NCBI RefSeq assembly: GCF_016920785.2
Contig: NW_024609846.1
Coordinates: 122,415,473 to 122,479,472, forward strand
Source of the DNA: Ixodes scapularis
Taxonomy: Eukaryota > Arthropoda > Arachnida > Ixodida > Ixodidae
Length of the DNA stretch: 64,000 nt
Direction: 5' to 3'
In this document: positions 42,491 through 52,500 of the stretch, piece by piece
How positions within the stretch are numbered: the first letter of the stretch is position 1
Layout of the letters: every line of letters begins with the position of its first letter
Position numbers and translations under genes: made by a program
The notes under the pieces: generated by a model
Databases searched by the model: none
Seen by the model: only the letters and a program-made list of their open reading frames with translations
Told to the model about the DNA's origin: nothing

Positions 42491-43470
42491 GAATAAGAAC
42501 CTTTTGCTCCTCCTTTCCGGGTTCGCAGTTCAGTGAGCGTTGTTGATTTCCTGAGGGAGGGCCAGCCGGGCACGTGAGTTTTGACTCCGAGGGTTTGTTA
42601 TATTCTACACGTCAACGAGAGATGATCGTCGCGGTAAAGGGGTGCATTGAAGCTTACGGGACAGTTTCGTTTCAAAATGCCTGTGGAGTGAGCGTTGATA
42701 ATTTTTAGAGGTGCTGTGTTTTTATTTCAAGTCAACGTACGTTGTCTACGATGGTTCCCAGTTTTTTCAGAAGCAGAGAGTTTGTATTGGGTCTAGCGTT
42801 ACCCCTGTGCTGAGCGACATTTTTCCTTCAAGTTGCAATAGAGGCATTGTAAGTGGTATTGGAGGTGCTGTGATCCGGGTGTTTAGGTACGCCGATGATT
42901 ACCTGGTGCTTCTCTGGAACAAAGGTTCTGTTCAAAGTAGAGGATTTTTTTTGTTTACAGTGCTTAGACGTCAAACTTCACTTTTTGGCTAGACATGTCT
43001 GTTGGGGCTTTAATCGTAGGTGCAAAAAAACTGTTTTCCCTTTTGACTCCAGCCATTCTAAATTGATGAAGTGGGGGATTGCAGTGGGTTGCCTTCGGGA
43101 GGCACTGGTTAAGTCGTGCCCACACCGTATGCCTCCTAGTTTTGCTAATCAGGCTACTAAGCTTCAGCAGGGTGGCTACCGAGTTGGCCTGTCGACTGGT
43201 GTGGCGGAAGGCCTGATAAGAGGGCTTCGTGACCCGTGTAAGGTTGACAGGGAAAGGCCTAAAATGAGGCCTATGGTTTTATCTTATGTGCATAAGGTCT
43301 CACACAACCCCAAAAAAAGTTGCGCAACGTCGTAGAGCGCCAGTGGTTTTTTCGGCGCTTTCGAAGTTAGGGCGTCTTTGCGCTAAAGTCGACAGGGGTA
43401 GGGTTATTAGTGCTGTATGTGGCAAGAACCACAAGCCGATGTACGTGCCGTGTGTCGTGTTACCGAGTGC
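42491..43470 (+). pseudogene. Penelope-like element (plus strand), RT palm to C-terminal piece
   Basis: The piece gives FDSEGLLYSTRQREMIVAV, VCIGSSVTPVLSDIF, RVFRYADDYLVLL (catalytic Asp pair intact), then LDVKLHFLARHVCWGF, FDSSHSKLMKWGIAVGCL, YVHKVSHNPKKVAQR and VVFSALSKLGRLC, closing with YVPCVVL near 43460. This is the Neptune-like Penelope arrangement leading into a GIY-YIG domain. The gypsy LTR at 43471 cuts it before that domain. Frameshifts occur near 42705, 42960 and 43315. Confidence 0.8.
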
Positions 43471-43594
43471 TATGTAAAGAAGAGCTAAGGCAAGAGGAAC
43501 TAGAACACCGCCGAATTTATCCCTGGCTCCTGCACACCACTCGTCTTCTTTTTCTCCCCACACGCATCCCAGACCGCGAGGCGCTTTATATGAC
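43471..43594 (-). repeat. 3' LTR of the gypsy element (about 124 bp)
   Basis: On the minus strand a polypurine tract AAAGGGGGAGG is followed by TGTCATATAAAGCGCCTCGC (TG start at 43594) and ends ...CTTCTTTACA at about 43471 before Penelope sequence. A TATA-like CATATAAAG lies at its start. The LTR is unusually short, and no matching 5' LTR was found in the window. Confidence 0.65.
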
Positions 43595-43613
43595 ACCTCC
43601 CCCTTTCGAAGCG

Positions 43614-44819
43614 TTATTGTCCGTAGCGGTCTGGTGGGCGTGATAGCCTGCCGCTCCTTGTTACAGTTGCGGAGGTTTCGGTGCTTTGTTGTGCGACCGT
43701 CCGGTTGTGTACATCCAAAGTCGCGGGCTGCTGTTGCTCGACCGTCTGGTCGTCCACTTCCGAAAACGCGGGCTGCAGATGACGGCTTGTGCGTCTCGCT
43801 GTGCCTTCACTTGTTTCCACCACGTATGACCGCGGCGTTCTTGCCTGGCGGTGTATCCTTCCTTGAGAAGCTGCGCCCGCGCGTATCCACACCTCTGAGT
43901 GAGAAGGTATCGTACTGCGACCTCTTGTACGATGGCGTTGATTGTAGTACGAGGCTTCTCTTGTTTTTCGTTTGCCGTACTGTCGCCTATACTTGCGTAC
44001 GTGGCGCCACCGAGGCGTCAGTGTATTTGGCGCAGTTGGAACAGTTGAACGTTACTTCCTCCCCATGCGGAGTTCCACTGGAGAGAGACCTTCTGGGCCT
44101 GGAGTTGTTCTGTGGGCTAGAAGAGCCTGTGCTACATTGGGTGATTTCCTCAGAAGATTTTTGGCTGTTTGTACAGCTCGCTCAGCCTCTCCATTACTGT
44201 GAGCGTAGTAAGGGCTTGAAGTCACCAATTTGACTCCCCATTTGTTCGCAAACCGCCGAAAGTTGTTCGATCGAAACGGAGGGCCATTATCTGTGTGTAG
44301 TACTCCTGGGCATCCATGTCTCGCGAATATGTGACTGAACACTTTTGTTATGTGTTCTGTGTTTGTTCGTGAAAGCTCTTTGAGCTCTATGAACTTCGAG
44401 TAGTAGTCGATGACTACTATGTACTTCTTTCCACTGAGCACGAAAATGTATGTTCCGAGTTCCTGCCACGGGCGATTGGGTAAAGAAGTCTGAAGCAGTG
44501 GCTCTGTGGGTGGTCGTCGATGCTGAATGCAAGTTTTACACCGGCTGACGTAGTCCTCTATCTGTTTGCTGATTCCGGGCCACCACGCAAAATCTCTTGC
44601 TCGTGCTCTGCACCGAACAACCCCCTGATGTCCACAGTGAAGTCGCTCTAGTACTTCTTTTTGGAGGCTCCGTGGGACAACAAGCCTATCATTGCGCATT
44701 AGTAGGCCTTGTGTAGTGCTCAGCTCATCAGAAAGGCTAGCAAATCCCTTCATATCCGTAGAAGCGTTTCTCTCGCGGGCCACTCTTTTTCGCAGTACGT
44801 CATTACCCTTGCCGTGCAT
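43614..44819 (-). pseudogene. gypsy integrase and C-terminal tail
   Basis: Zinc-binding HHCC region: LHCGHQGVVRC...CKTC. The core contains KYIVVIDYYSKFIE, HTDNGPPF (second Asp) and SNGEAERAVQTAKN (Glu). The first catalytic Asp, expected in the LG.D.F motif after WQE, is a Tyr here (LGTYIF, 44448-44450). A C-terminal SGRLSRPPDRYGQ tail ends at 43614 in a shifted frame. The enzyme would be inactive. Confidence 0.85.
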
Positions 44820-45540
44820 GGGTCTTTCTTTAGTTCGGGCCTCAATCTGTCCAAAAATGAGACAGACACCGGCAGTAGGTCGACCGTGAGCATTTCATAC
44901 TCTTGCACTAGCGCTTCCGTAGAGTCTATTGGGTGTTCCATCATTCGTAGAGGTTTCCTGGACAGCACATCTGCTGTGTACATATGCTTGCCCGGGACGT
45001 GTGATATCGTAAAGTCGTATTCAAAATGTGTATTCGCGAACGCCGTAATCTTGGCGTCATCTCGTCTAGACGTTTCGTTGACAACAACGGTACCAATGGC
45101 TTGTGATCCGTCTCGACATGAAACCCTTGACCTACCAAGTAGGTGCGGAAATGTTCGCAAGCCCAAACGACCGCCAATGCCTCTTTTTCGACTTGCGCGT
45201 ACTTCTGCTCCGTCGGAGTCAGTGCTCTTGAAGCGTACGCTACTGGACGCCTAATGCCGTCCTCATGCTCCTGGAGTAGCACCGCTCCAAGTCCATACGA
45301 AGAAGCATCAGCTGATAGTGTGCGGTGCGCGTTTGGGTCGTAGAACGTGAGGATTGGAGTCTTACCCAACAAGTATTTGATCCTTTGAAATGCTTGTTCT
45401 TGGGCTTCACTCCAGAGCCAACTTGCATCTCCTTTCAGAAGATCTCGGAGTCGCTTGGTTTCCTCCGCTATGTTCGGTAGAAATTTGCAGAGTGGTTCAC
45501 CATCCCCAGGAATGACCGTAGCTCAACCAAGTTTGCGGGA
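44820..45540 (-). pseudogene. gypsy RNase H and connection region
   Basis: The frame from 45372 reads LSADASSYGLGAVLLQEHED, RPVAYASRALTPTEQKYAQV, EKEALAVVWACEHFRTYLVG and ETDHKPLVPLL, the standard gypsy RNase H. A frameshift near 45090 moves it to the frame containing YDFTISHVPGKHMYTADVLSR. Upstream LRSFLGMVNH (about 45500) is the tether after RT. Confidence 0.85.
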
Positions 45541-46260
45541 GCTTCTATTTTGCCCATGGCTTCAGTTTTCTTGGGGTCAGGCGCAATACCTTTTATCCAT
45601 GTGACACACTCGGCCCTGGATTCCTTCGAGGATCCGCATCATTTTGCGCTGAAAGAATTCTGGCGCTGTTGCTATCCCGAACGGGAGTTGCTTGAACTGG
45701 AACCGTCCCACTGGTGTAATAAATGTCGACAGCTCTCTTGACTCTGGAGCCAGTGGTGCCTGCCAATATCTTGCATTCGCATCCAGCTTGCTGAAGACAG
45801 TCGCTCCTGCGAGTTCGGCTAGGTTTTTCTCCACCGTCGGCATGATGATTCGTTCCCGTACAATCTGTTGATTTAACTGCGTATAGTCCACACAGATCCG
45901 GAGAGCTCCATCTTGCTTCTTGGCCACCACCATGGGTGAGCACCAGACTGTGGCATGTTCCACATTCTCGATGACGTCTATCTCTTGCATTCTTTTCAAT
46001 TCCAGCTCTACACTGGGCAGAAGTGCGATGGGCACTCGTCGTGGGTACGTGATGGCGAAAGGCCTCGCATCTCGGTGAAGGGAGATCGTATAAAGTACCT
46101 TCACCTTCCCCAGTCCCTGAAACAGAGTCGGGTATTTGGTAAGTACGCGATCATGCTCCAGATGGTTGTCAGCCTTGATTTCATTGAGGCTTGGCAGCAC
46201 TTGCAGAGCGTGAATCGCCGGGAGACCGAGTAAAGGATGTCGGAGTCTTTCCGATACGTA
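45541..46260 (-). pseudogene. gypsy reverse transcriptase, deleted at the catalytic motif
   Basis: Contains VELELKRMQEIDVIENVEHA, WCSPMVVAKKQDGALRICVD, YTQLNQQI, FSKLDANARYWQAPL and FGIATAPEFFQRKMMRILEG. It ends at VCHMD, after which the second Asp and roughly 60 codons are missing. The sequence resumes at KGIAPDPKKTEAMG (around 45590). The catalytic YxDD-type motif is therefore truncated to a single Asp. Confidence 0.85.
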
Positions 46261-46700
46261 GACAGTTTCTCTCGTTGTTCTGCCGTTCCAAGTTATCGTC
46301 GCCTGCATCTTCCCGAGTGTTGTCAACGGCGAGTCTCCTGCCCCCCGAAGATCTTCTCCGGCTGGCTGTAGCTTTGCCATCTCTCCGACTCGGTATGAGG
46401 AATGGCGGTAACGTCAGCCCCAGGGTCCACCTTGAATGTGATCTCCTGGTTGTTGACTTTCGCCTTGATGTACCAGGAATCTCCGCTATCTGCGTGTACC
46501 AGTGCACCCAGGAACACTTCGTTGAGACCTGGTTTGTGCACTTGTGACCTGTGAGACCCTGATGCAAGCTTGGAGAAGCATACGCTCTCAAAGTGTCCTA
46601 ACTTCTTGCAAGCGTTGCTTTTCTTGTCTCTTGCGGCGCATTGTGTTTTTTCATGTTTGCACAAACCGCCACACTATCGGCATTTCCACGCCGCACTGTT
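46261..46700 (-). pseudogene. gypsy gag zinc knuckle and protease
   Basis: A Cys-rich stretch CNACKKLGHFESVCF is preceded by CANMKKH/CKHEKTQC-type knuckle remnants. The protease motif appears as FKVDPGADVTAIP, with Pro in place of the Ser/Thr of the active-site triad D[ST]GA. Frame changes occur at about 46320 and 46600. Confidence 0.75.
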
Positions 46701-46907
46701 AGAATCTCCTTGCCAATTAGATGTACCCCGAGCGCGTGTGTCTTTTTTCTTGCCGTTATCTTTTGGGGATCTGTTTCGGAGCTCTTCGATTTTCCTGGAC
46801 TCGTCTGCCAAAATTGTGCCGCCCCGCCCCGTACGCTAATATCGGAGACTTCGTTAGGTCTGCTAGAATACACTAGTGAAGCATATCTATGAACAAAACA
46901 AATGGTG

Positions 46908-47118
46908 CTAATCGGCCACTGGGGAATCACACTTACCAGTTGCGAAATGCTTGCTGCATATCTTGGTGTCGTTGTTTGGCTGGAAGTTGGCGCATTGAAC
47001 AGCGATCGCCAAAGCTCGGCGGCGTCCCTCATCTCGAGGAAATCGAAAGATCATATTCGAGACATTTCGTTTGAGCCGGTGCGCATCGTACGCCCAAAAT
47101 CGCAACACTGAGGCATTT
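46908..47118 (-). pseudogene. THAP-domain exon, frameshifted
   Basis: An ATG at 47118 opens MPQCCDFGRTM. After a frame change the sequence reads MIFRFPRDEGRRRALAIAVQ, then NFQPNNDTKICSKHFATG with a GTAAGT donor at about 46939. C2CH spacing and the RFPRD...CS.HF motif identify a THAP zinc finger. The second Cys of the first pair is Arg. It could belong to a P-element-like transposon or a domesticated gene. No catalytic part is seen. Confidence 0.75.
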
Positions 47119-47280
47119 CTAGCGTTCGGATCCAACGCGAAAGCTCATGGATGAAGCAAGAGTCGTCAAGCGTCCACACACACGCATGGTGAACAAACAA
47201 GATCCGGAAGTATTCTCTGCCCCCTGTCATGGCGGCCGGAATTTCCCCGAATGCCCTTATAATACATTATAAGCAGCATT

Positions 47281-47690
47281 TAAAGGAGTTGTGCAACAAT
47301 TTCAGGGCTTTGCTTAAATAATTGTGGAAGTTGATGCCTGACACTTCTGAAGTGAACTACCGAAAACAGATTTTGCCTGGATGCCCTAGTTTTTATTTTT
47401 TTTTTTTAAATGAAAAAGATACATGTTTTTGCCACCTCTCAACTCGTACATCGTCTTCCGGGTCACGAGCGCAGTGACGTTGATGGGATAGGCGTGGGGT
47501 TCCGGTAAAGTTCTCTCTCTAGAGCCATTAGTAAGCCGCGAGAACTCATTCGCTCGCGTCCGCGTAACCACGTGCTGGCGGGCGCAGCGCGAACAATATG
47601 GTGAAAGGAGGAAAGTCTCTACCCAATCCGGCCAACACCTCCTAGAAATAAGGCCGTAGCGCTCTTCTCGTGACGTCGCAAAAGACCTTC
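47281..47690 (+). repeat. Dispersed repeat, inverted relative at 59870-60378
   Basis: Begins TTTAAAGGAGTTGTGCAACA and ends with CAACACCTCCTAGAAATAAG, GCCGTAGCGCTC. The complement of 59870-60378 has TTAAAGGAGCTCTGCAACAA and the same CACCTCCTAGAAATAAG. block, so both are copies of one MITE-like family. Confidence 0.6.
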
Positions 47691-48717
47691 GGGGGCGCGC
47701 GTCGAAGCGAAGGCAACGCGCGTGGATCGACCGTCCTAACGCGCTTCTCGTCATATACGCGTGTCTTATTAGCTAAAATTAAAGCCGAACATAGCAACGG
47801 GTCTAGAAAACATTTTATTACACGAGCAAAATATTACACCGCTAAATAATCGGTACGAAATGGCACGAGGTATGCGTAGAAGACATCTATAGGAAAATGC
47901 AATTGTTTTAAACAGAAAATATTGAGTCACGCAATTATTGCTGTAGGAATGCATATTCATACAGAAATATTTCGAAAAAATGGCGAGACACGCAGTGATT
48001 GGACACAGCAATACAGATCAGTTAAGAATCAGGTAGACGTACCCAACGCGGACACGGCACGACAAGTGTCACTTATGATCGTATAAGCGAGGTTATCGCG
48101 TGCAGTCATCGAACTAAAATCAATGTAATTTCGATCGAATGACAATATGGGGTCGACAAATCAGCTTGCGACGCTCGCATAATCACTCAAAAGAGCGAGC
48201 TGATTAAATCTCGTATTATTTAATCAAAATATATTATCTTTTCCGTGTGGCAGGGGTACTAAACTTACAATTTTCAGTTAACTAACTTACTTCTCCCTAC
48301 GGGCTCGAGCTGCCTAAGACCAAAATATAACCTATTATGTATACAATAATACTATTACCTTAATACAGTTAAGATTCTAGTATAAACGCGGTAAAGGCAA
48401 CCAAATAACATTAGTATAAATAAACAAATAAGCACAAACCACGCACTTTCAATAATCACACAAACTTATTATTTACCTTCCTGTAAAAAACTATATTATT
48501 ACCACGCATATTTACAAATGCCGACGCAATGGAAAACGAATAACGACGAACAAAGTTCCATTCTATCACGAGATTTAAAAACAAATCGACTGCAGCACTT
48601 TACTTGCATCTTACATGACCAAGAAAGCCCGTAAATAAGTTGTTTCTCACCTGTCGATCGTATCCATACGTCCGACAAGATCCGCCACGAGAACATTTGA
48701 ACACAAGCTTCAAGAAG
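47691..48717. other. AT-rich stretch without recognised genes
   Basis: The only notable motif is CCGTGTGGCAGGGGTACTAA at 48243-48262. It resembles the right terminus of the 8.4-kb TIR element (CCGTCTGACAGGGGTATTAA). No partner end is found nearby. Confidence 0.45.
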
Positions 48718-48718
48718 T

Positions 48719-48742
48719 CTCTCTCTCTCTCTAGAGAGAGGT
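48719..48742. repeat. (CT)n / AGAGAG palindrome
   Basis: TCTCTCTCTCTCTCTAGAGAGAGG, a microsatellite with a palindromic centre. Confidence 0.9.
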
Positions 48743-48912
48743 CATCGGCCAATGTCATCGTTGACTACTTGCTACACACGTCATTCAAACCGTAGCAGGA
48801 CTTGTTTCGCGAATCCACGTAAATGCCGTAGTATCCAGCGAAAAAAAAGAAAAAAATACCCGAGACTGCGGTGACGACAAAAAAACGGCGGATAGAAGGA
48901 TAAAAAAAACCA

Positions 48913-48976
48913 CACTCACACACACACACACACGCACACACACACACACACACTCACACACACGCACGCACGCACG

Positions 48977-49008
<32 letters not shown>

Positions 49009-49040
49009 CACATACATACACATACATACGCACACGCGCA

Positions 49041-49072
<32 letters not shown>

Positions 49073-49143
49073 CGCACGCACGCACACACACACACAAACA
49101 CACACAAACACACACACACACACATACACATACATACACACAC

Positions 49144-49184
<41 letters not shown>

Positions 49185-49187
49185 CGA
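48913..49187. repeat. (CA)n / (CACG)n microsatellite
   Basis: About 275 bp of CA, CACG, CATA and GCAC repeats. The Cys/Val/Arg-rich frames over it are artefacts of the repeat. Confidence 0.98.
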
Positions 49188-49563
49188 GAGAGCAGCAGCA
49201 GCAGTGTGGGACGAGAGGATTAACATTGTCGATCCATCTCTTGCTCGTGTGCGCCCGCTCCCTGCGGCGATGACTGGATTTTTTTTCGGTTCCTTTCCCT
49301 TCCGAAATGTCTCAGCGTTCCTTTGCAGACAGTCAGCAGCTCACACACGACGTAAATTTACCAGCACCAGAATCGGAGCCTGTACGAGGGAAGAAGATGT
49401 CGCATCGGAAATTCGGAGCCGGTTCATTCGAAAAGTGTGAGGAGCGGCGGGACTGCGCGTAGTCCCACGGTTACGGGGATAATCATAAATATAAATTTGG
49501 TACTTTCAACCTTGGTAACACGTATATTGCGTTTACATTACACACACACATATATATATATAT

Positions 49564-52500
49564 GGGGCGTGGAGCCGGCACGATCATGGCCGTGCCGCTC
49601 ACGCAATTTCTGCTGTTTGTCCAGGTCATGGGGCGTTGTGCTCCATCTCCGCTGCATCGAGTGAACAACGGAAGCGCCATGCATCCGCCATCATCCACCG
49701 GCCCGGATTTCGACTTCGACGACTCTGCTCATGGAACATGTCCACCGGCTGAATTTGGCCAATGCCTAGTATCAAGCTACGAACATTGGGACGACAGCCG
49801 GCATGCATACGGTGTACAAAAGGCGCAGTGATTCAGTGACGACTTGGGGCGTGGAGCCGGCACGATCATGGCCGTGCCGCTCACGCAATTTTTTCTGTTT
49901 GTCCAGGTCATGGGGCGTTGTGCTCCATCTCCGCTGCATCGAGTGAACAACGGAAGCGCCATGCATCCGCCATCATCCACCGGCCCGGATTTCGACTTCG
50001 ACGACTCTGCTCATGGAACATGTCCACCGGCTGAATTTGGTCAATGCCTAGTGTCAAGCTACGAACATTGGGACAACAGCCGGCATGCATACGGTGTACA
50101 AAAGGCGCAGCGATTCAGTGACGACTTGGGGCGTGGAGCCGGCACGATCATGGCCGTACCGCTCACGCAATTTCTGCTGTTTGTCCAGGTCATGGGGCGT
50201 TGTGCTCCATCCCCGCTGCATCGAGTGAACAACGGAAGCGCCATGCATCCGCCATCATCCACCGGCCCGGATTTCGACTTCGACGACTCTGCTCATAGAA
50301 CATGTCCACCGGCTGAATTTGGCCAATGCCTAGTGTCAAGCTACGAACATTGGGACGACAGCCGGCATGCATACGGTGTACAAAAGGCGCAGCGATTCAG
50401 TGACGACTTGGGGCGTGGAGCCGGCACGATCATGGCCGTGCCGCTCACGCAATTTCTGCTGTTTGTCCAGGTCATGGGGCGTTGTGCTCCATCTCCGCTG
50501 CATCGAGTGAACAACGGAAGCGCCATGCATCCGCCATCATCCACCGGCCCGGATTTCGACTTCGACGACTCTGCTTTGGAACATGTCCACCGGCTGAATT
50601 TGGCCAATGCCTAGTGTCAAGCTACGAACATTGGGACAACAGCCGGCATGCATACGGTGTACAAAAGGCGCAGCGATTCAGTGACGACTTGGGGCGTGGA
50701 GCCGGCACGATCATGGCCGTGCCGCTCACGCAATTTTTGCTGTTTGTCCAGGTCATGGGGCGTTGTGCTCCATCTCCGCTGCATCGAGTGAACAACGGAA
50801 GCGCCATGCATCCGCCATCATCCACCGGCCCGGATTTCGACTTCGACGACTCTGCTCATGGAACATGTCCACCGGCTGAATTTGGCCAATGCCTAGTGTC
50901 AAGCTACGAACATTGGGACAACAGCCGGCATGCATACGGTGTACAAAAGGCGCAGCGATTCAGTGACGACTTGGGGCGTGGAGCCGGCACGATCATGGCC
51001 GTGCCGCTCACGCAATTTCTGCTGTTTGTCCAGGTCATGGGGCGTTGTGCTCCATCCCCGCTGCATCGAGTGAACAACGGAAGCGCCATGCATCCGCCAT
51101 CATCCACCGGCCCGGATTTCGACTTCGACGACTCTGCTTTGGAACATGTCCACCGGCTGAATTTGGCCAATGCCTAGTGTCAAGCTACGAACATTGGGAC
51201 AACAGCCGGCATGCATACGGTGTACAAGAGGCGCAGCGATTCAGTGACGACTTGGGGCGTGGAGCCGGCACGATCATGGCCGTGCCGCTCACGCAATTTC
51301 TGCTGTTTGTCCAGGTCATGGGGCGTTGTGCTCCATCTCCGCTGCATCGATTGAACAACGGAAGCGCCATGCATCCGCCATCATCCACCGGCCCGGATTT
51401 CGACTTCGACGACTCTGCTTTGGAACATGTCCACCGGCTGAATTTGGCCAATGCCTAGTGTCAAGCTACGAACATTGGGACAACAGCCGGCATGCATACG
51501 GTGTACAAAAGGCGCAGCGATTCAGTGACGACTTGGGGCGTGGAGCCGGCACGATCATGGCCGTGCCGCTCACGCAATTTCTGCTGTTTGTCCAGGTCAT
51601 GGGGCGTTGTGCTCCATCTCCGCTGCATCGAGTGAACAACGGAAGCGCCATGCATCCGCCATCATCCACCGGCCCGGATTTCGACTTCGACGACTCTGCT
51701 TTGGAACATGTCCACCGGCTGAATTTGGCCAATGCCTAGTGTCAAGCTACGAACATTGGGACGACAGCCGGCATGCATACGGTGTACAAAAGGCGCAGCG
51801 ATTCAGTGACGACTTGGGGCGTGGAGCCGGCCCGATCATGGCCGTGCCGCTCACGCAATTTCTGCTGTTTGTCCAGGTCATGGGGCGTTGTGCTCCATCC
51901 CCGCTGCATCGAGTGAACAACGGAAGCGCCATGCATCCGCCATCATCCACCGGCCCGGATTTCGACTTCGACGACTCTGCTTTGGAACATGTCCACCGGC
52001 TGAATTTGGCCAATGCCTAGTGTCAAGCTACGAACATTGGGACGACAGCCGGCTAGCATACGGTGTACAAAAGGCGCAGCGATTCAGTGACGACTTGGGG
52101 CGTGGAGCCGGCACGATCATGGCCGTGCCGCTCACGCAATTTCTGCTGTTTGTCCAGGTCATGGGGCGTTGTGCTCCATCTCCGCTGCATCGAGTGAACA
52201 ACGGAAGCGCCATGCATCCGCCATCATCCACCGGCCCGGATTTCGACTTCGACGACTCTGCTTTGGAACATGTCCACCGGCTGAATTTGGCCAATGCCTA
52301 GTGTCAAGCTACGAACATTGGGACAACAGCCGGCATGCATACGGTGTACAAAAGGCGCAGCGATTTAGTGACGACTTGGGGCGTGGAGCCGGCACGATCA
52401 TGGCCGTGCCGCTCACGCAATTTTTGCTGTTTGTCCAGGTCATGGGGCGTTGTGCTCCATCTCCGCTGCATCGAGTGAACAACGGAAGCGCCATGCATCC

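Larger units (their letters stand above)
43471..46880 (-). mobile_element. Ty3/gypsy LTR retrotransposon, 5'-truncated
   Basis: Minus-strand order from 46700 downward: zinc knuckle, protease, RT, RNase H, integrase, C-terminal tail, polypurine tract, LTR. This domain order is that of Ty3/gypsy (Metaviridae-like) retrotransposons. The element lacks most of gag and the 5' LTR. At about 46880 it gives way to an intron-like sequence and a THAP exon. It is inserted in, or recombined with, the Penelope element at 43470. Confidence 0.85.

Noticed and set aside
48765..49226. Cys/Val-rich ORFs of up to 130 codons
   Set aside because: They translate the (CA)n/(CACG)n microsatellite.
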